Assembly (NCBI GenBank): GCA_965153355.1 | Contig: OZ231128.1 | Span: 25,110,001-25,174,000, forward strand | DNA length: 64,000 nt | From: Flaccisagitta enflata | Taxonomy: Eukaryota > Chaetognatha > Sagittoidea > Aphragmophora | Direction: 5' to 3' | In this document: in pieces, positions 22,860 through 60,423 of the stretch | How positions within the stretch are numbered: the stretch's first letter is position 1 | Layout: every line of letters starts with the position of its first letter | The notes under the pieces: model-generated | Seen by the model: the letters and a program-made list of their open reading frames with translations, nothing else | What the model was told of the DNA's origin: nothing | Databases searched by the model: none | Position numbers and translations under genes: made by a program

Positions 22860-25331
22860 AATCAAATTATCCTTCTGGGATCCATAATATTGTCATTTCC
22901 ATATTGCAACTGCAGCGTAATGAGCGAGCTAGTGCGAAGAAGGCCTAAAGGTAACGTCGATGTCAAACTTGTTGCTTTCAGTGAGATTAGAGGTGCCGGT
23001 TCTGCATAGTTGTCCCGTAGCATGGAAAGTCTAGCATACGCTGCTATGGACCATATGTAGGCTTTTCCCCTCCTATAACTCCCCTTATTTGTCTACAGTG
23101 AAGGACCTGTTCACTTTTTGGGGGTGACATTCACAATTTCCCTCCACGTTTACATCACCGGATTCTACTATTGAAATGGGGCTCTGTTCTACACTTGGCC
23201 ACACGTGCACCAAGGAAGTGGTGGTGCGGACTCTTGCGACAGCTGGAAATGCTTTATCACGCTCTTCAGTCGCTTGGTGACAGGCAATATCGGCCTCTGG
23301 TAAAGGCGGGGTCGACGGGACCTCAATCGGTGAACCAGACCCATCAGTCATCACGCATTTAAAAGACGTTGAACGTTGAGGAATTCCAAATTGCGGATTG
23401 ATTTTTTTTTTCTATGTTTATCCCTTCTAACAAAATTAAATCGTGCTAAGGGGTTGATTGATTTGAATGTTTTCATTCATACTTGTTTATTTGCATGGTT
23501 GATACGGGTCTTTCTTTAGAGGTCAGAGTAATGAAATATTCAACGCTGATAAACGTGAAAATCATGTTTAAAGAACTTTTTTGGCAATTACGATTAAAAA
23601 TACTGCAATATGCAAATGAGGATTTTATCCACTGACACTAAAAACGAATCAGTAGTGATTCGAGGAATGAGAAATTATCTGCGTAAGTGCTGCCGCGGGA
23701 TTCATTCTTTGTTCCTTCTCCCTCCCCACCTTCTTTCGTGCCCATTTTTCCTCCATTTGGCTAGCCGAAACTGCCGCAATTTGATGATCGTCTGCCGCAT
23801 AGCATTGCTACCACGCTACGCAGAATCGGCACCTTTGAATGACAAGCGTAACAAAAATAGTTTTCTAGCTAGGTCAGTTGATCTAATCAAATTCCAGTCC
23901 ATTTTCAACCAAAATACGGCGTTTTATTAGACATGTACGCAAAGAAAGCACTAAATATTACAAGTTTCTTGAAACAAAAGAAGATTAATAACGTCTAATA
24001 AGAACACACTTCGCTTCCCCTAAGCGAACAAAAAAATTTGCCAAGTGGAATGCGGAAATGAGAAAAAAGTCGATGATAAAATAGACGATCGGCTTAATGA
24101 CTAGAAAGTTACGGGGGAGGGAAATAAAATTGGTTTATGCGTATGATCTTTTTTGCGTGCAATTGCGCACGTGGTCGACTCTGTCCCATCCAAGTGGCGG
24201 CATGCGTCACTACTACCTCCTAATTTGTCGTGTCGAGTTTCTGTGTGTTTGTGTGAGGTAACTTTTATAATGGTCTCCGATAATGGTTTAATATTTTTAA
24301 ATCATATGAGCTAGCCTACTTCTTATTTCACTTATTATGTAACAAGATCAAGCACGTGTGTACGTCGTGTATAGATAAGGCCTATGAATAAAGACTAAGA
24401 TTAACAACATCTAACGACAACGATTTGTTCCACACTAATTCATCAATTGCTTGCAACGATGCTGATAGATCACACAATAGTGAGAGATTGCATAAATTAA
24501 TCGCATAACTTCATTTTTTCATCCGCAATTTCCCGTTGTTCATTATAAAATAGAGATAAATCGGTCTCACTAAAGATAGAAACCATATCGATAATACTGA
24601 ATAAATTATGATCGATCGGAATGTGTTGAATTCCCACTATACTAATTATGCTAAAGAGATTCATTATCCCCGATTCTGTCAGTTGCTGTTGGAACCCTCA
24701 ATTTATTTCAGACATGACGTTCTTTCAATAAAATATTCTCAGATGTTTACTTCCTTCCAGTATCACAAAAACCCGTGCAAAAGAAGGAACCGTAAAAGAA
24801 GACACAAAGAGTGTGTTTGTGTGAACTTCAAAACTATGAACCATAGGACTACTAGATGCACGAGAATTAACAAAAGGCATAAAATGATAAGAACGGAGCG
24901 ACGCCCCCCCCAATAATAGGAAGCCCCCCAGGGGGCCAGGGGCGTTAACCTTCTTTGCTGATACCGAGAAGATCATTTCAAATTTTCACTATTTCTCACT
25001 CAAATCATCTTTTTGTAACAACGCTAAGTGAGTGACAGAACGAGGATATGGGGGAAAAGGGGGGAAGGCTAGAAAGTGAGTGATGATAGGAACCCAGGAA
25101 CAAAGCCAAAAATGGTATAGGAAACAGATGGTTAATGAGGAGGACGGGGAAATTAGAACATGATTATCAGGAACCCTACTTCTGCAAATTATACAGAAGG
25201 ATATTTCATTGTTAATATTTTTTCTTTTTCCTATTTTTGGAATTATGTTTTATCAGTTATTATTTCATCGTTGTTAGCGTCAAGAAAATGATGCGGAGCG
25301 AGAGTAAAATGGCAAATTGTTTCATGTTTTA
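22860..25331. other. Intergenic space between converging genes
   Basis: It contains the 3' flanks of both genes. Family E pieces lie at 22990-23035 (GAGGTGCCGGTTCTGCATAG) and 23603-23838. The 102-residue + frame at 24608 and the 89-residue - frame at 23085 show no recognisable domain. No canonical AATAAA was found close after the PIK3C2 stop on the minus strand; the nearest is about 630 bp downstream at 24702-24707. Confidence 0.5.
23603..23838 (+). mobile_element. Family E short element (best copy)
   Basis: It runs from CTGCAATATGCAAATGAGG to GCTACGCAGAATCGGCACCT. The reverse-oriented copy at 46297-46555 has the same two ends and similar length. Fragments of either end occur at 17657, 18657, 19394, 22990, 38411, 41090, 48699 and 63952. 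It is non-coding; whether SINE or MITE is unclear, and I see no convincing pol III A box. Confidence 0.55.
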
Positions 25332-46226
<20,895 letters not shown>

Positions 46227-46296
46227 CTGATAAGAAAAGGGATCAAGACGAGGAGTAAACTAAATCAGGTATCGTAAGACCATGATAAAAGTCCAG

Positions 46297-46555
46297 AGGT
46301 ACCGATTCTGTTAGCATGGTAGGCTTGCTAAATGCTACGCGGCAGGTAAGCGCCTAAGTGCGGCAGATACGCGGGTCAGTCGGTCAAGGGGGCAAAGGAG
46401 TGTAAAATGGGTAGGAACAGGAAAAAAAGGAAAAAAGTAACAAAAGAGGGAGAAAATGTATTCCGACAATGTGTAAAATTTGACAACCTGTAGCAGCGCT
46501 TACGCAGTTGTTTGTTTTCTCGGTTTTGTTTGTAATCTTCATTTGCATATTGCAG
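46297..46555 (-). mobile_element. Family E short element, minus orientation
   Basis: Starts GAGGTACCGATTCTGTTAGC (+ strand) and ends ATTTGCATATTGCAG, the mirror of 23603-23838. It lies in the upstream intron of PIK3C2, 70 bp from the kinase exon. Confidence 0.55.
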
Positions 46556-47902
46556 TAAACGGTTTAATACTGGCCAGTAAAGGTTCTTTGCCAAGAAAAG
46601 AATCATTCTCAGAGACAAATATTTTTCTAACTCTTATGACCAAAGAAACGATTAATGTCAAAACAAATGATCGAATAAGAATGATTCAATTCTAAAACAT
46701 TTTTACTCACTGATAGGTTTGCATTTTGTTTGAAGGGATTATTATAAACAAAAAGTTAGGCGATCAGGGCGGAATCTGGTGAATCGTACCCGGTTATGGA
46801 GGTGGCAAAAAGTTCTGATTGACACATCGGAGCAGGACTGGAGCCCCTACTTCAAAGTGGCCTGGTGGGGCCCCACAGTGAACTGAACTTTTTCGCAGCA
46901 GAACTTTGTCAGTGTGATGCTTACAAAACATTGGGGGGGGGCTCAAAAGGGGTAAGTCTGTGAATGTATAAGTGCGGCAGCATCTGCTGATTTTTTTTCG
47001 TGCTACGCGCACGGTCTGACAAAATTTTTAGCTGCCTATAAACAGGGTGGCAGAAATAGGGGAACGCCGGGAACGTCGTTCCTCGGACCTATAGATCAAG
47101 AGGCGGAGTTATAGATTTGAGGGACGAAAAAGGGAGGAAAAAAAAGGGGGGGAAGGGAGGAAAAAGAAAGAAACAAACAAACAAACAAACCAACAAACAA
47201 ACAAACAAGAAGAAAAGAAAGAAAGAAGAAAAGAAAGGAAAAAGTGAAATGTGGCCCATGGGATGGCATTTTTTGAGTGGAGATCGAGTTAGAAAATTTC
47301 AGTCAACTGTTGTCTTGTCTCTTGTTTCTAAGGCTAAATCATCTGTTTTTTGCTTCTGAATTCAATTCTAAGGAAATGACAGGGCTCTTTTTTTTCTCAA
47401 ATCGACACTGATTTATTGAATGAAATTGTATTGAATGAAATAACCTAAAATTCAAATCAATCTATTCAAATGACAGGGCTCAATGTATCCATTTGAGTTT
47501 AACATTTTTTTTTCATTTAATTTTTATGTTTTATCTACTTAACGCCACCCACTAAACACTGTTAAACACCTTGTCTTTGTATTGCTTCTCAACAGGTAAG
47601 AATGAAAAGAAAATGGTGGTATTTGACCATCTGAGAGAAACTTTAAAAGTCGGACTTATAGCATTAGAGGGAGTAAAAGATGAATAATTTGGAAAAAATA
47701 CTTGTATAGGTGATAAATGTGTAAGGTTGTAATACTTTTGAATGTAGAAACTTGAAAAAATCGATTTCCTCCGCTGCTAACCACTTCGCTCCAGCTCCTA
47801 GTCCACTTTAAAATGTTTGAAGTGATTTTCATTGTGAATTCACTTCTAACCGAGAGGGGTAACTTCAAAAGCTTATATCTCCAACACGAATTGAGCTAGT
47901 GA
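46556..47902. other. No gene recognised
   Basis: Presumed PIK3C2 intron. Contains an (AACA)n tract (about 47170-47207). 47690-47790 is inversely repeated at 62160-62255 (shared motif AATACTTTTGAA.GTAGAAACTT). No exon seen. Confidence 0.4.
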
Positions 47903-47963
47903 CCTCATCTTGGGCTCATTTTAAAGAGCTGACACAGCTCTCTAAAATGAGCCTAAGCTGAGG
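47903..47963. repeat. 61-bp hairpin
   Basis: Arms CCTCATCTTGGGCTCATTTT.. and ..AAAATGAGCCTAAGCTGAGG, meeting at GAGCTG/CAGCTC. It is followed by TTCATTCGTTAAGGAGCAACAGCCTTCC, which also occurs at 29590-29625 next to a composite element. Confidence 0.65.
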
Positions 47964-48136
47964 TATGTAGCTTCATTCGTTAAGGAGCAACAGCCTTCCA
48001 AAGTTGATGTTGTTTTCATAGTATACTCATTCACACTTTCGCTCAGTCAGTTTAGGACAAAAGCATTTTAACAAACATTATTCATAATTTAATCATATTT
48101 TTGTACTGGAGTGTTGAATTATTGAAATGACACTTT

Positions 48137-48373
48137 TTAGTTGCGTGCACGTAACTCCAACTTGATCTGTCAGTCAGTACGTCGGTTGGTATGTTACAAG
48201 TATTTTTGTATTTTTGTTTTTTTAGGATAATTTGAGGTACTAAAGGGAACATTAGGGTACTTTAGGGTACTTTAAAGCAGGCGTGTATATTCTTCCATAC
48301 TGCCGAGTAGCATATATTTTCCCTTGATATCTGTCGACGTCACCAAACGCTTATAACACACACACAGACACAC

Positions 48374-48441
<68 letters not shown>

Positions 48442-48466
48442 GTACATCAACACACGCACGTACACC

Positions 48467-48503
<37 letters not shown>

Positions 48504-48558
48504 ACCAACACACACCAACACCCACACACACCCACACACACACACCCACACACACACA

Positions 48559-48644
<86 letters not shown>

Positions 48645-48671
48645 CCACCTAAAATGGCGTGTCCGCGACTA
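48137..48671 (-). mobile_element. Probable family A element expanded by CA repeats
   Basis: The left end TTTTTAGTTGCGTGCACGTA, ACTCC is a near-palindromic family A hairpin with a GTCAGTCAGTACGTCGG tract. The right side ends in GGCGTGTCCGCGACTAGAAAG, a second hairpin end in the opposite orientation. The interior is mostly CA repeats, so this may be two decayed elements rather than one. Confidence 0.35.
48356..48641. repeat. (CA)n microsatellite with CACC/CACG interruptions
   Basis: About 286 bp of CA with GCACGTACATCAACACACG and CACACCAACAC interruptions in the middle. Confidence 0.95.
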
Positions 48672-48810
48672 GAAAGTGGAAGTTGAAGTCAAGATATCAT
48701 TTGCATATTGCAGTTATATGATGACTGCTCCATTGAAATTTTGATAAATTGTCACCTAGTCAATTTGATTGAAAATCATAATCCAAACTAAATTTTTGTT
48801 TTATATAGAT

Positions 48811-48978
48811 AACAAGGCCGGATACACGGCCAATACCAGTCGCGGACGGGTGGGCAGGGGCGGAAATGCGCATTTTCCTACTTTTCAACTCGTGCTCACC
48901 GACGGACCAATGGACCGACGGACCGACGGATGGACGGACAGACAGCCTCTTATAGAGTCGCTTGTCCGCGACTAAAAA
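48811..48978 (+). mobile_element. Family A short hairpin element (well preserved)
   Basis: 168 bp from AACAAGGCCGGATACACGGC to CTCTTATAGAGTCGCTTGTC, CGCGACTAAAAA. Contains GGACGGGTGGGCAGGGGCGG, a TTTTCAACTCGTGCTCACC block and a GGACCGACGGACC tract. Close to 51471-51637 in sequence and length, opposite orientation. Confidence 0.8.
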
Positions 48979-49757
48979 GAGAAAACTTTCTGGACATTTC
49001 AAAGTAATCAACATCTTTTTTTGTTCCATGTAGCTTACCGTGAATCAGATTTATATTGATAAAACAAAAATTGAAAAATTTTCTGTTGTGGTAGAAATAC
49101 TGCTTCCTGGTGGAATTTGGAAGCTTCCCTCATTGATCCGGGACTGTAAGTGATTATTTGATAATATGTCAGATAATTTCTTAGAAAATTTGTCTGGCAA
49201 ATATGGTAACAAATAGTTAAAATCTTGTTTGTTTGGTAATCTGGTGGAAAATTTTGGTGACTCATGAGCAACCCATTGCATGCGTCATGGGCAGGGGCCG
49301 GTATTTCTCCCATTTCGTGGCCCCCAAATAGCACCATAAAGTAGCTCGTTTCGTTTTTTGCTACCATTGCTGTCCTTATGCATTTTACAGGCGTTTCTTG
49401 GGTCATTTCACACTTTAAAGCCTCCCCCAACCAGAAATCGGTTCTAGCAAGTTGTGATCTGTTCAAAAGGCGAGGCAAGGCACTTATTGTGTCTAAGAAA
49501 GCATTTCCCAGGCGATATATGTACTTCATCTACTTGACTGCCCATGCCTCTTTAGCCGTCTCTTTTAGCTGCGTCTGTCTGTCTTTGTCAGTCTGTCTGT
49601 CTTTGTCAGTCTGCCTGTCTTTGTCAGTCTGTCTGTCTTTGTCAGTCTGTCTGTCTGTCTGTCTTTCTGACTGTCTCTGTAAATAAAAGCAAGATTTTTC
49701 GTGGGCGATATGTTCATCATCTACTTAACTGCCCGTGCCTCTTTATCCATCTTTTTT

Positions 49758-49792
<35 letters not shown>

Positions 49793-50276
49793 AGAGATCT
49801 AGAGATACAGGGAGAGACTGAGACCAAAACCAAGAGACTCATTTCAGTGTTTATATTGCGTTGATGTTATCTAATGTCATGCGCGAAAAAAAATGATCAT
49901 CTTTAAACTTATTTTCTATCAAACTTATTTTCTATCAAAACATTCATAATTAAAGGAAGGTATATGTCTTATTACTTGAAAATTAAAAAAAGATAGATAA
50001 TCAAATAACATCAAATAAAAATTCAAATATGAAATATCAAATATCAATTGTAAAAAAAGTGAGAAAAAAAATTGATCAAGGATTAAAAGTAGGGAAACTA
50101 AAAGAAAAAATCAAAATATATTATTAAAAGAAAAAAATGCTGAAGGGAAAGAAAAAAGGAATGGTAAAAAGTGAATGGTAAAAAATGAAAAATAAAAAGT
50201 GAAAAGTGAAAAAATGAAAGGAAAAATGAAGAAGAAAAATGAAGAAAAAAAATGAAAAATGAAAATGAAAAATGAA

Positions 50277-50308
<32 letters not shown>

Positions 50309-51470
50309 GGAAAATGGAAAATGAAAAATGAAAAAAGAAAATGAAAAATGAAAAATGAAAAATGAAAAAATAAAAAAAAAAAAAAGAATCAAAGAAAGAA
50401 TTAAAAATAAAAAATAAAAAATAAGTGAAAAAAAATAAAAATAAAACTAACAGATAAAAAATATATAAAAAAAAAGAGTAAAATATAATAATGAAAAAAT
50501 AAAAAGTGAAAAAAATCATTTTAATTGTAAATACCTAATATGAGACTCTTTCTATTTTCAGTTTTTTCTAATGATCACAAAAAATCCATAATCAATAAAA
50601 ATTATGTACAAAAAAAGTGACAGCAATGACGACAGTAATAACGCCTCAAAAAACGCCACATAGACGCCAAGATGGCGTTACGTGGTAAATGTGAGGATCT
50701 TTTTGGAAATTTCCCATCCAGCAGTCCGCCACAGTCTTACCGTGTATCCGGTCTTGTTTGAGCACAAAAATGAGCGAGCTTAACCATGGCAAAAAAAAAA
50801 ACCGTACATGGCGGTTTCTGATGCCTTTGACCGGCTTAGCCTCAATGAAAATACAAAAAATCAATGACCGTTTGAAAGATCTCGAAAGTTCTTCAAATCT
50901 AGACCAAGCAGAAAGTTATAGCTCAATTCATTTAGAAATGGCAACAGTTTGAAGTGAGCATCCCCAAAATCTGTCAATTGAAGGTATTCAGTACTTTTAG
51001 TTTTGTCTTTAAAAGCATAAAAAACATATCTGACAAATGGAAACTAAGAAAAATTTAAGGGAAATTGAAAATATAACTCATTATCTACAAAATGGCACAA
51101 AGCAGACCTTTTTAAGTGAATCCGTTTAGAAATGGTAATCAAATAAAGACTTTTAGTCCATGAATTTAAGTTAGTAAAAAACGCCATATCTGGCAGATTT
51201 CAATTTGACACTTTTTTTCAAATTAACATAACTTCTAAAGTTTTCAAGTTAAAATTTCGTTCAACAACTCAGATGAAAGATTTTTCGAAGCTCTTTAGAA
51301 TGGTCATAGATTTTATGTACTTTTTCAAAAGCAGCACCAAGTTATGCTAGAAATAAGCAATGTACGATTTTTTTTTTTGGCCATGGTTACTTCTTTATTT
51401 TAGTTCTTCCTTTCATTTTTCTTTCTATTTGTTCTCCCTTCTCTCTTCTTTCCCCTCTCTTCGCACTCTC
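48979..51470. other. No gene; simple repeats and a weak inverted structure
   Basis: Contains an 18-bp CAGTCTGTCTGTCTTTGT tandem (49572-49680), CT repeats (49761-49789), a 7-bp GAAAAAT tandem (about 50140-50370), and an inverted pair AACCATGGCAAAAAAAAAAA (50781) / TTTTTTTTGGCCATGGTT (51369) framing two ~190-bp direct repeats. A 164-residue minus frame at 49035-49529 has no recognisable domain. GTGTATCCGGTCTTGTTTGA at 50742 is a family A end fragment. Confidence 0.45.
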
Positions 51471-51637
51471 TTTTTAGTTGCGGACACGCAACTCTATAAG
51501 AGGCTTTGTCCGTCCGTCCGTCGGTCGGTCGGTCGGTCGGTCGGTTGGTCGGTGAGCACGAGTTGAAAAGTGTGAAAACGCGCATTTCCGCTCCTGCCCA
51601 CCCGTCCGCAACTGGTGGCCGTGTATCCGGCCTTGTT
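51471..51637 (-). mobile_element. Family A short hairpin element (well preserved)
   Basis: 167 bp. The + strand starts TTTTTAGTTGCGGACACGCA, ACTCTATAAGAGGC, then a GTCCGTCCGTCGGTCGG tract, CGAGTTGAAAAGTGTGAAAA, CACCCGTCCGCAACTGG, and ends GTGTATCCGGCCTTGTT. The arms AGTTGCG/CGCAACT form the terminal hairpin. Confidence 0.8.
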
Positions 51638-53038
51638 CTTCTTTGTCTTCCTCCTCTTCTTCTTCTTTCTTTTTTTTTCTTCTTCTATTGTAAGCTGCCG
51701 ACAAGGCTTCTGTCCTGCCGAGTTGCGGCGCTACCCGCTACTCCAAAATCTACATGCCTGCTGATTTAAAGTATTCTAGGTACTTAAGGTACTTTAGGGT
51801 ATTTAAGAGTAATTCAGGGTACTTTAGTTACTAATTTAACCACCTTCTATGCATGGAAAGCTTAAGTACCAACTTATTTCTTTTAGTTTTCTTGTACAAA
51901 AAAAATTATGTTTAAACCAGTTCCACCTGTAACAAAATTTTGGCTTGAATGCAAATTTTTAGTTGCGGACATGCAACCCTATAAGAGGCTTTGTCCATCC
52001 GTCGGTTGGTCCATGGACATGAGTCGAAAAGTGCGAAATTGAGCGTTTTAGAGGGTTTTTGGGCAGCGGCCCCGAAGGGGACAAAGTCCTGTAGACTTTT
52101 GTTCGTGCGTCCGTTCATCCCCCCCAGGCCCTCTCAGGCCTGAAATCTACCCTCTCAGGCCTGAAATCTGCGCTCTCAGGCCTTAAATCTGCCTTCTCAG
52201 GCCCTCTCAGGCCTTAAATCTGCCCTCTCAGATTCAAGGCATAAGAGGGCAGATTTCAGGCCTGAGAGGGTAGATTTCAGCCCTGAGAGGGCAGATTTTA
52301 GGCCTGAGAGGGCCCGGGGGGGATGGATGGACGGACAGATGAAAGTCCCCTGTGTTCTACAAGACTTTGTCCCCTCTGGGGCCGCTGCCCTGCTTCCCCT
52401 CACTCCAAATCACAATCACGCAAAGCAGGGCAACAGGTATCGCTGACCTTATATTGCCCTTGGGCGACCTGTCGTGTATGTGTGGGGAGCATTGGGTATG
52501 GATGGGGTTTGGATGACCCTGCCCCTGGCTCAAAACCCAGCCTCGAGGCTCAAAATCTAGCCTTAAGGCTCAATATCCAGCTTCGAGACTCAAAATCCAG
52601 CCCAGAGGCTCATATCCCAACATCAAGGCTCAATTTCCAACCTCGAGCCTCAAATCTTACTAAGCATAGGTCAACGGCCCCTTCTTGGTCGCTGCCCCTC
52701 TCACCATAACACACATATACTCACAAAGGGGCAACAGGTACCGCTGACCGGTCAGTGACCGCTGGCCAGCGGCCCCAAAGGGGTAAAACACAGGGGGACT
52801 TCTGCTTGATTGAGTTTGTGAGACTGACATTTAAGCCTTGAGGCCGGGATTTTAGCCTCATGGCTTGGACTTGAGCCTCAAGGTTGGGATTTGAGCCTAG
52901 ATGCTGGATTAAAGCCAAGAAGCCAGGATTTTGCCTTGAAGCTTGTATTTGAGCCATTAGGCTGGGATTTGAGCCTCAAGGCTGAGATTTGAGCCTCCAA
53001 GCTGGAACTTGAGCCTCCATGCTGGATTTTGGCCTCCA

Positions 53039-57195
<4,157 letters not shown>

Positions 57196-57472
57196 CCAGG
57201 CTAGAATTTGAGCCTTCAGGCTGGAATCTGAGCCAATAGGCGGGGGAGGGGTATGCAAAGATGGATGGACAGATGGATGAATGAACGAAAGTACCCCCAT
57301 GTTCTACAAGACATCGTCCCCTTTGGGGCCGCTGCCCAAAATGGGGACCCACTAACCGACCTACCCATGGATGGACAGACATAGCGGGGTGCAGTCACGT
57401 AACATGCGACTAAAAAATAAAGAGAAAGGAAAAAAAGGTAGCAAAATGAATCATTTCATTTCTCTATAAAAA

Positions 57473-57643
57473 AACGAGGCCGGATACACGGCAATCCAGT
57501 CGCGGACGGTTGGGCAGGAGCAGTAATGCTAAAATCGCTCCCAATTAAAAAATACTACAGACGGATGGACGGATAGACCGATGGACCGACGGACCTACAG
57601 ACCAACACGGCAAGGTGTAGAGTCTGGTGTCCGCGACTAAAAA
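57473..57643 (+). mobile_element. Family A short element
   Basis: AACGAGGCCGGATACACGGC to GGTGTCCGCGACTAAAAA, with GGACGGTTGGGCAGGAGCAG and a GGATGGACGGATAGACC tract. Its CACGGCAAGGTGTAGAGT block matches the reversed copy at 8025-8175. Confidence 0.65.
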
Positions 57644-57837
57644 TGTTTTTCTTTAAAATGATTGACAAAAATAATTTTTTTCCTCTGAACTAATGCAACA
57701 GAGCCTTTTTGTTTATGAAAAAGATTTTACATTTCTCACTTTGAATGTGATTAATGAAATTTCGATGGCACAGTCAAAATGGCTCTGATGGATTTCTGCC
57801 TCTTACAGAAAACGGGGCCTGGTCTCTTGAAATTTGC

Positions 57838-57988
57838 GGGGTTTCATTGTATATCAGCATTGTATCAATATTGTATGGATATTGTATCAATATAATACCA
57901 ATACATATTGCAGGGGTTTCAATGTATATCAGCATTGTAACAATATTGTATGGATATTGTATCGATATAATATCAATACATATTGCAC
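57838..57988. repeat. 75-bp tandem duplication
   Basis: Two copies of a unit beginning GGGGTTTCATTGTATATCAG and containing AATATTGTATGGATATTGTA. Confidence 0.8.
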
Positions 57989-57994
57989 AGCCTT

Positions 57995-58140
57995 GGAGGG
58001 GAGGAAGGACAAAAGGAAGGGAGGGAGGGAAGAAGGAAGGAAAGGAAGAATGGAAGGAAGGAAAGGAAGAATGGAAGGAGGGAGGGACAGAGGGACGGAG
58101 GAAGGCGGGAAGGAAGGAAAGAAGGAATGACGGAAGGAAA
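57995..58140. repeat. (GGAA)n purine tract
   Basis: GGAAGGAAAGGAAGAATGGA-type units; R/K/G/E-rich frames here are artefacts. Confidence 0.85.
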
Positions 58141-58778
58141 GGAGGATCTATGCATGCAGTGGTATGTGTAACTGTAAAACGAAGCACGCGACTGTTGGCC
58201 TGTTGGGCTTGTTGTTGTGAAATGTGCAAAAAAATGTTCCATGCGTTATAAATTTTTTTTATCAAGAAGTTACAGTGTTTCTGTTTCTCTCTCTCTGTGT
58301 GTGTGTGTGTGTGTGTGTTAGTATGGTCCAGGAAAGTACCATTTTGAAGGAAACAGTGGTGGAAAACACTTTTCCATACCCTTTTCCCACGCTGAAACCA
58401 ATGGAAGTGGTCCCGAGGCTGTAAAATGATCGGGCACCCCACATTCACGGCCCTGAATTGGCATAATTACATATTTTCATGATTTTTTTGCCATTTTCTA
58501 GTGAGAAAATGGTACCCATGCACACCAACCGCCCACAGTTCACATTTGGCGGCTCTAGATTGATCAAAAAGGTTGTTCAAAACCGATCAATACACTATAT
58601 AGCCACTAAAATGTCAAAATACATGAAAATTTAACCTTGGGGCCCTGTATCGAGCATAAATGACGATTTTTTTTCTGATTTTTCATGATTTTCAGTTGTT
58701 TTTGGTGTCTTTTCTATCTTTAATTAATGTTTGTTGATGCTTTTGTTGTTGTTTTTGTTGTTGGTGTTGTCATTGTGG

Positions 58779-58840
<62 letters not shown>

Positions 58841-58967
58841 GACGTGTTGTTGCTGTTGTTGTTATTGTAGTTGTTGTTGTTACTATTGTCGTCCTCGATC
58901 TTGTTGTCATCCTTGATGGTCATAGCCTCTCTTATTCACTCACCCACTAGTGATTGCTCTTTGTTGA

Positions 58968-59029
<62 letters not shown>

Positions 59030-59051
59030 TTGTTGTCCCAATCACAGCATA

Positions 59052-59252
59052 AAGGCCCAAATCCCAATTGCTAGAAGAATACGGAGGATGAAAAAGTTCC
59101 TCATATGTCTGAAAGCATAGGTCATCAAACTTTCTGGGGCCGCTGCCCTGCTCCCTACCTCTGTTTCAATCACAACCTAATTAGGCAGGGCACTGCCATT
59201 CTGACCATCTTACGCGACCATCTTTTGCGACTATATCTATTTTTTTCTGTCG

Positions 59253-59350
<98 letters not shown>

Positions 59351-59885
59351 GCGGTTGTTGTTGTTGCGGTTGTTGTTGCTACTGTTGTTGTCTCTATTTT
59401 TGTTAATGTTTTTGCTTTTATTATTTTTTGGCCGCTGTTAATGTTGTTGTTATCTTGATGTTGTTGTTCACCACTTGTGGCCTGACTTTGAAAAACAATA
59501 TAACTTGCTTACATAATTTGCTTTGCTTAATCAGTTTCCATCAAAATGAGAAAAGACTGATCACTGAGGTCACATTACTTTTTTTCTTTTTTTTTCCTTA
59601 TGGGCAGCGGCCTGATGGAGTTGATGAGCTCTGCTTTCACACATATGGTTATTGGAGAGTTTTTGGGCAGCATCCCTGCCTCGAGGTAAAAATCCAAGCC
59701 CCAAGACCCTTATCCCAACCTAGAAGAATACGGAGGAGGCGAAAGTTCCTCATACGTCTGAAAGCATAGGTCATCGACCCTTCTGGGGCCGCTGCCCTGT
59801 TCCCTATCTCTGTTTCAATCACAACCTAAGTAGGCAGGCACTGCCATGCTGACCATTTTATGCTTTTGCGACTATTTTTTTCTGA
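59052..59885. repeat. Direct ~180-bp duplication around a (GTT)n tract
   Basis: 59068-59235 and 59711-59885 share AGAAGAATACGGAGGA, GTCTGAAAGCATAGGTCATC, GGGGCCGCTGCCCTG, CTGTTTCAATCACAACCTAA and TTTTGCGACTAT. The GGGGCCGCTGCCC part is the family D end motif. Confidence 0.75.
59250..59352. repeat. (GTT)n microsatellite
   Basis: About 34 uninterrupted GTT units, followed by GCGGTTGTTGTTGCGG. Shorter GTT runs lie at 58780-58840 and 58975-59035. Confidence 0.95.
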
Positions 59886-60314
59886 GAAAGGTTTGTCAAA
59901 TGAGACCTTGCTGGTTGATTTATCTATAATTGTTGAGTGGCGATGAGATGAAGACAGGTAATCAGTTTTTTGGAAATTCACAACAGGATTTTCAAATTTT
60001 TGTTCACGTTTTATTGTGACATAGAGCTCAAACGCATTGAGTAAAATAATCGTATCGGCGCTATTTTAAGGAAAATTTGAAGCTCTTCAATTTTCTCATG
60101 GATATCAAGCTTTGAAAAATGTTGACACTAAAATTACCCGGAGGAAAAAAAGTCATAATTTGGACTTATTTCAATAAGTGATACTTTTCTTCAATCCAAT
60201 GTCATTGCAACTTAGTATTTGGAAATTTTTTTGAAGATCTTTCAAACGGTCAAGGATTTTCTATTGTTCAAGCCCTTGGTTCATTAGAAATAATCAAAAC
60301 AATTGGTTCAGTCT

Positions 60315-60423
60315 TTTAGGTGCGCCAATGCACCTCTATAGCTGGCTGTGTCCATCGGTCTGTTGGTTAGTAACTTGTTCAACAGTCTAGACAACGCACC
60401 TTATTAGCCTGCTTGGCCTTGTT
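60315..60423 (-). mobile_element. Family A short element (GGTGCG subtype)
   Basis: TTTAGGTGCGCCAATGCACC, TCTATAGCTGGCTGTGTCCA, CGCACCTTATTAGCCTGC, TTGGCCTTGTT: same order as 645-788 and 38099-38212. Confidence 0.65.

Noticed and set aside
23085-23354. 89-residue minus-strand frame between the two genes
   Set aside because: No family resemblance found; too short without support.
48240-48280. Telomere-like TTAGGG motifs (TTAGGGTACTTTAGGGTAC)
   Set aside because: The unit is an 11-bp TTAGGGTACTT tandem, not TTAGGG; it also occurs near 51775-51830.
49035-49529. 164-residue minus-strand open frame
   Set aside because: No recognisable domain or splice-supported family match, and it contains short-element-like sequence; not counted as a gene.
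57774-58448. 224-residue minus-strand frame
   Set aside because: Runs through GGAA and GT repeats and the 75-bp duplication; no domain.
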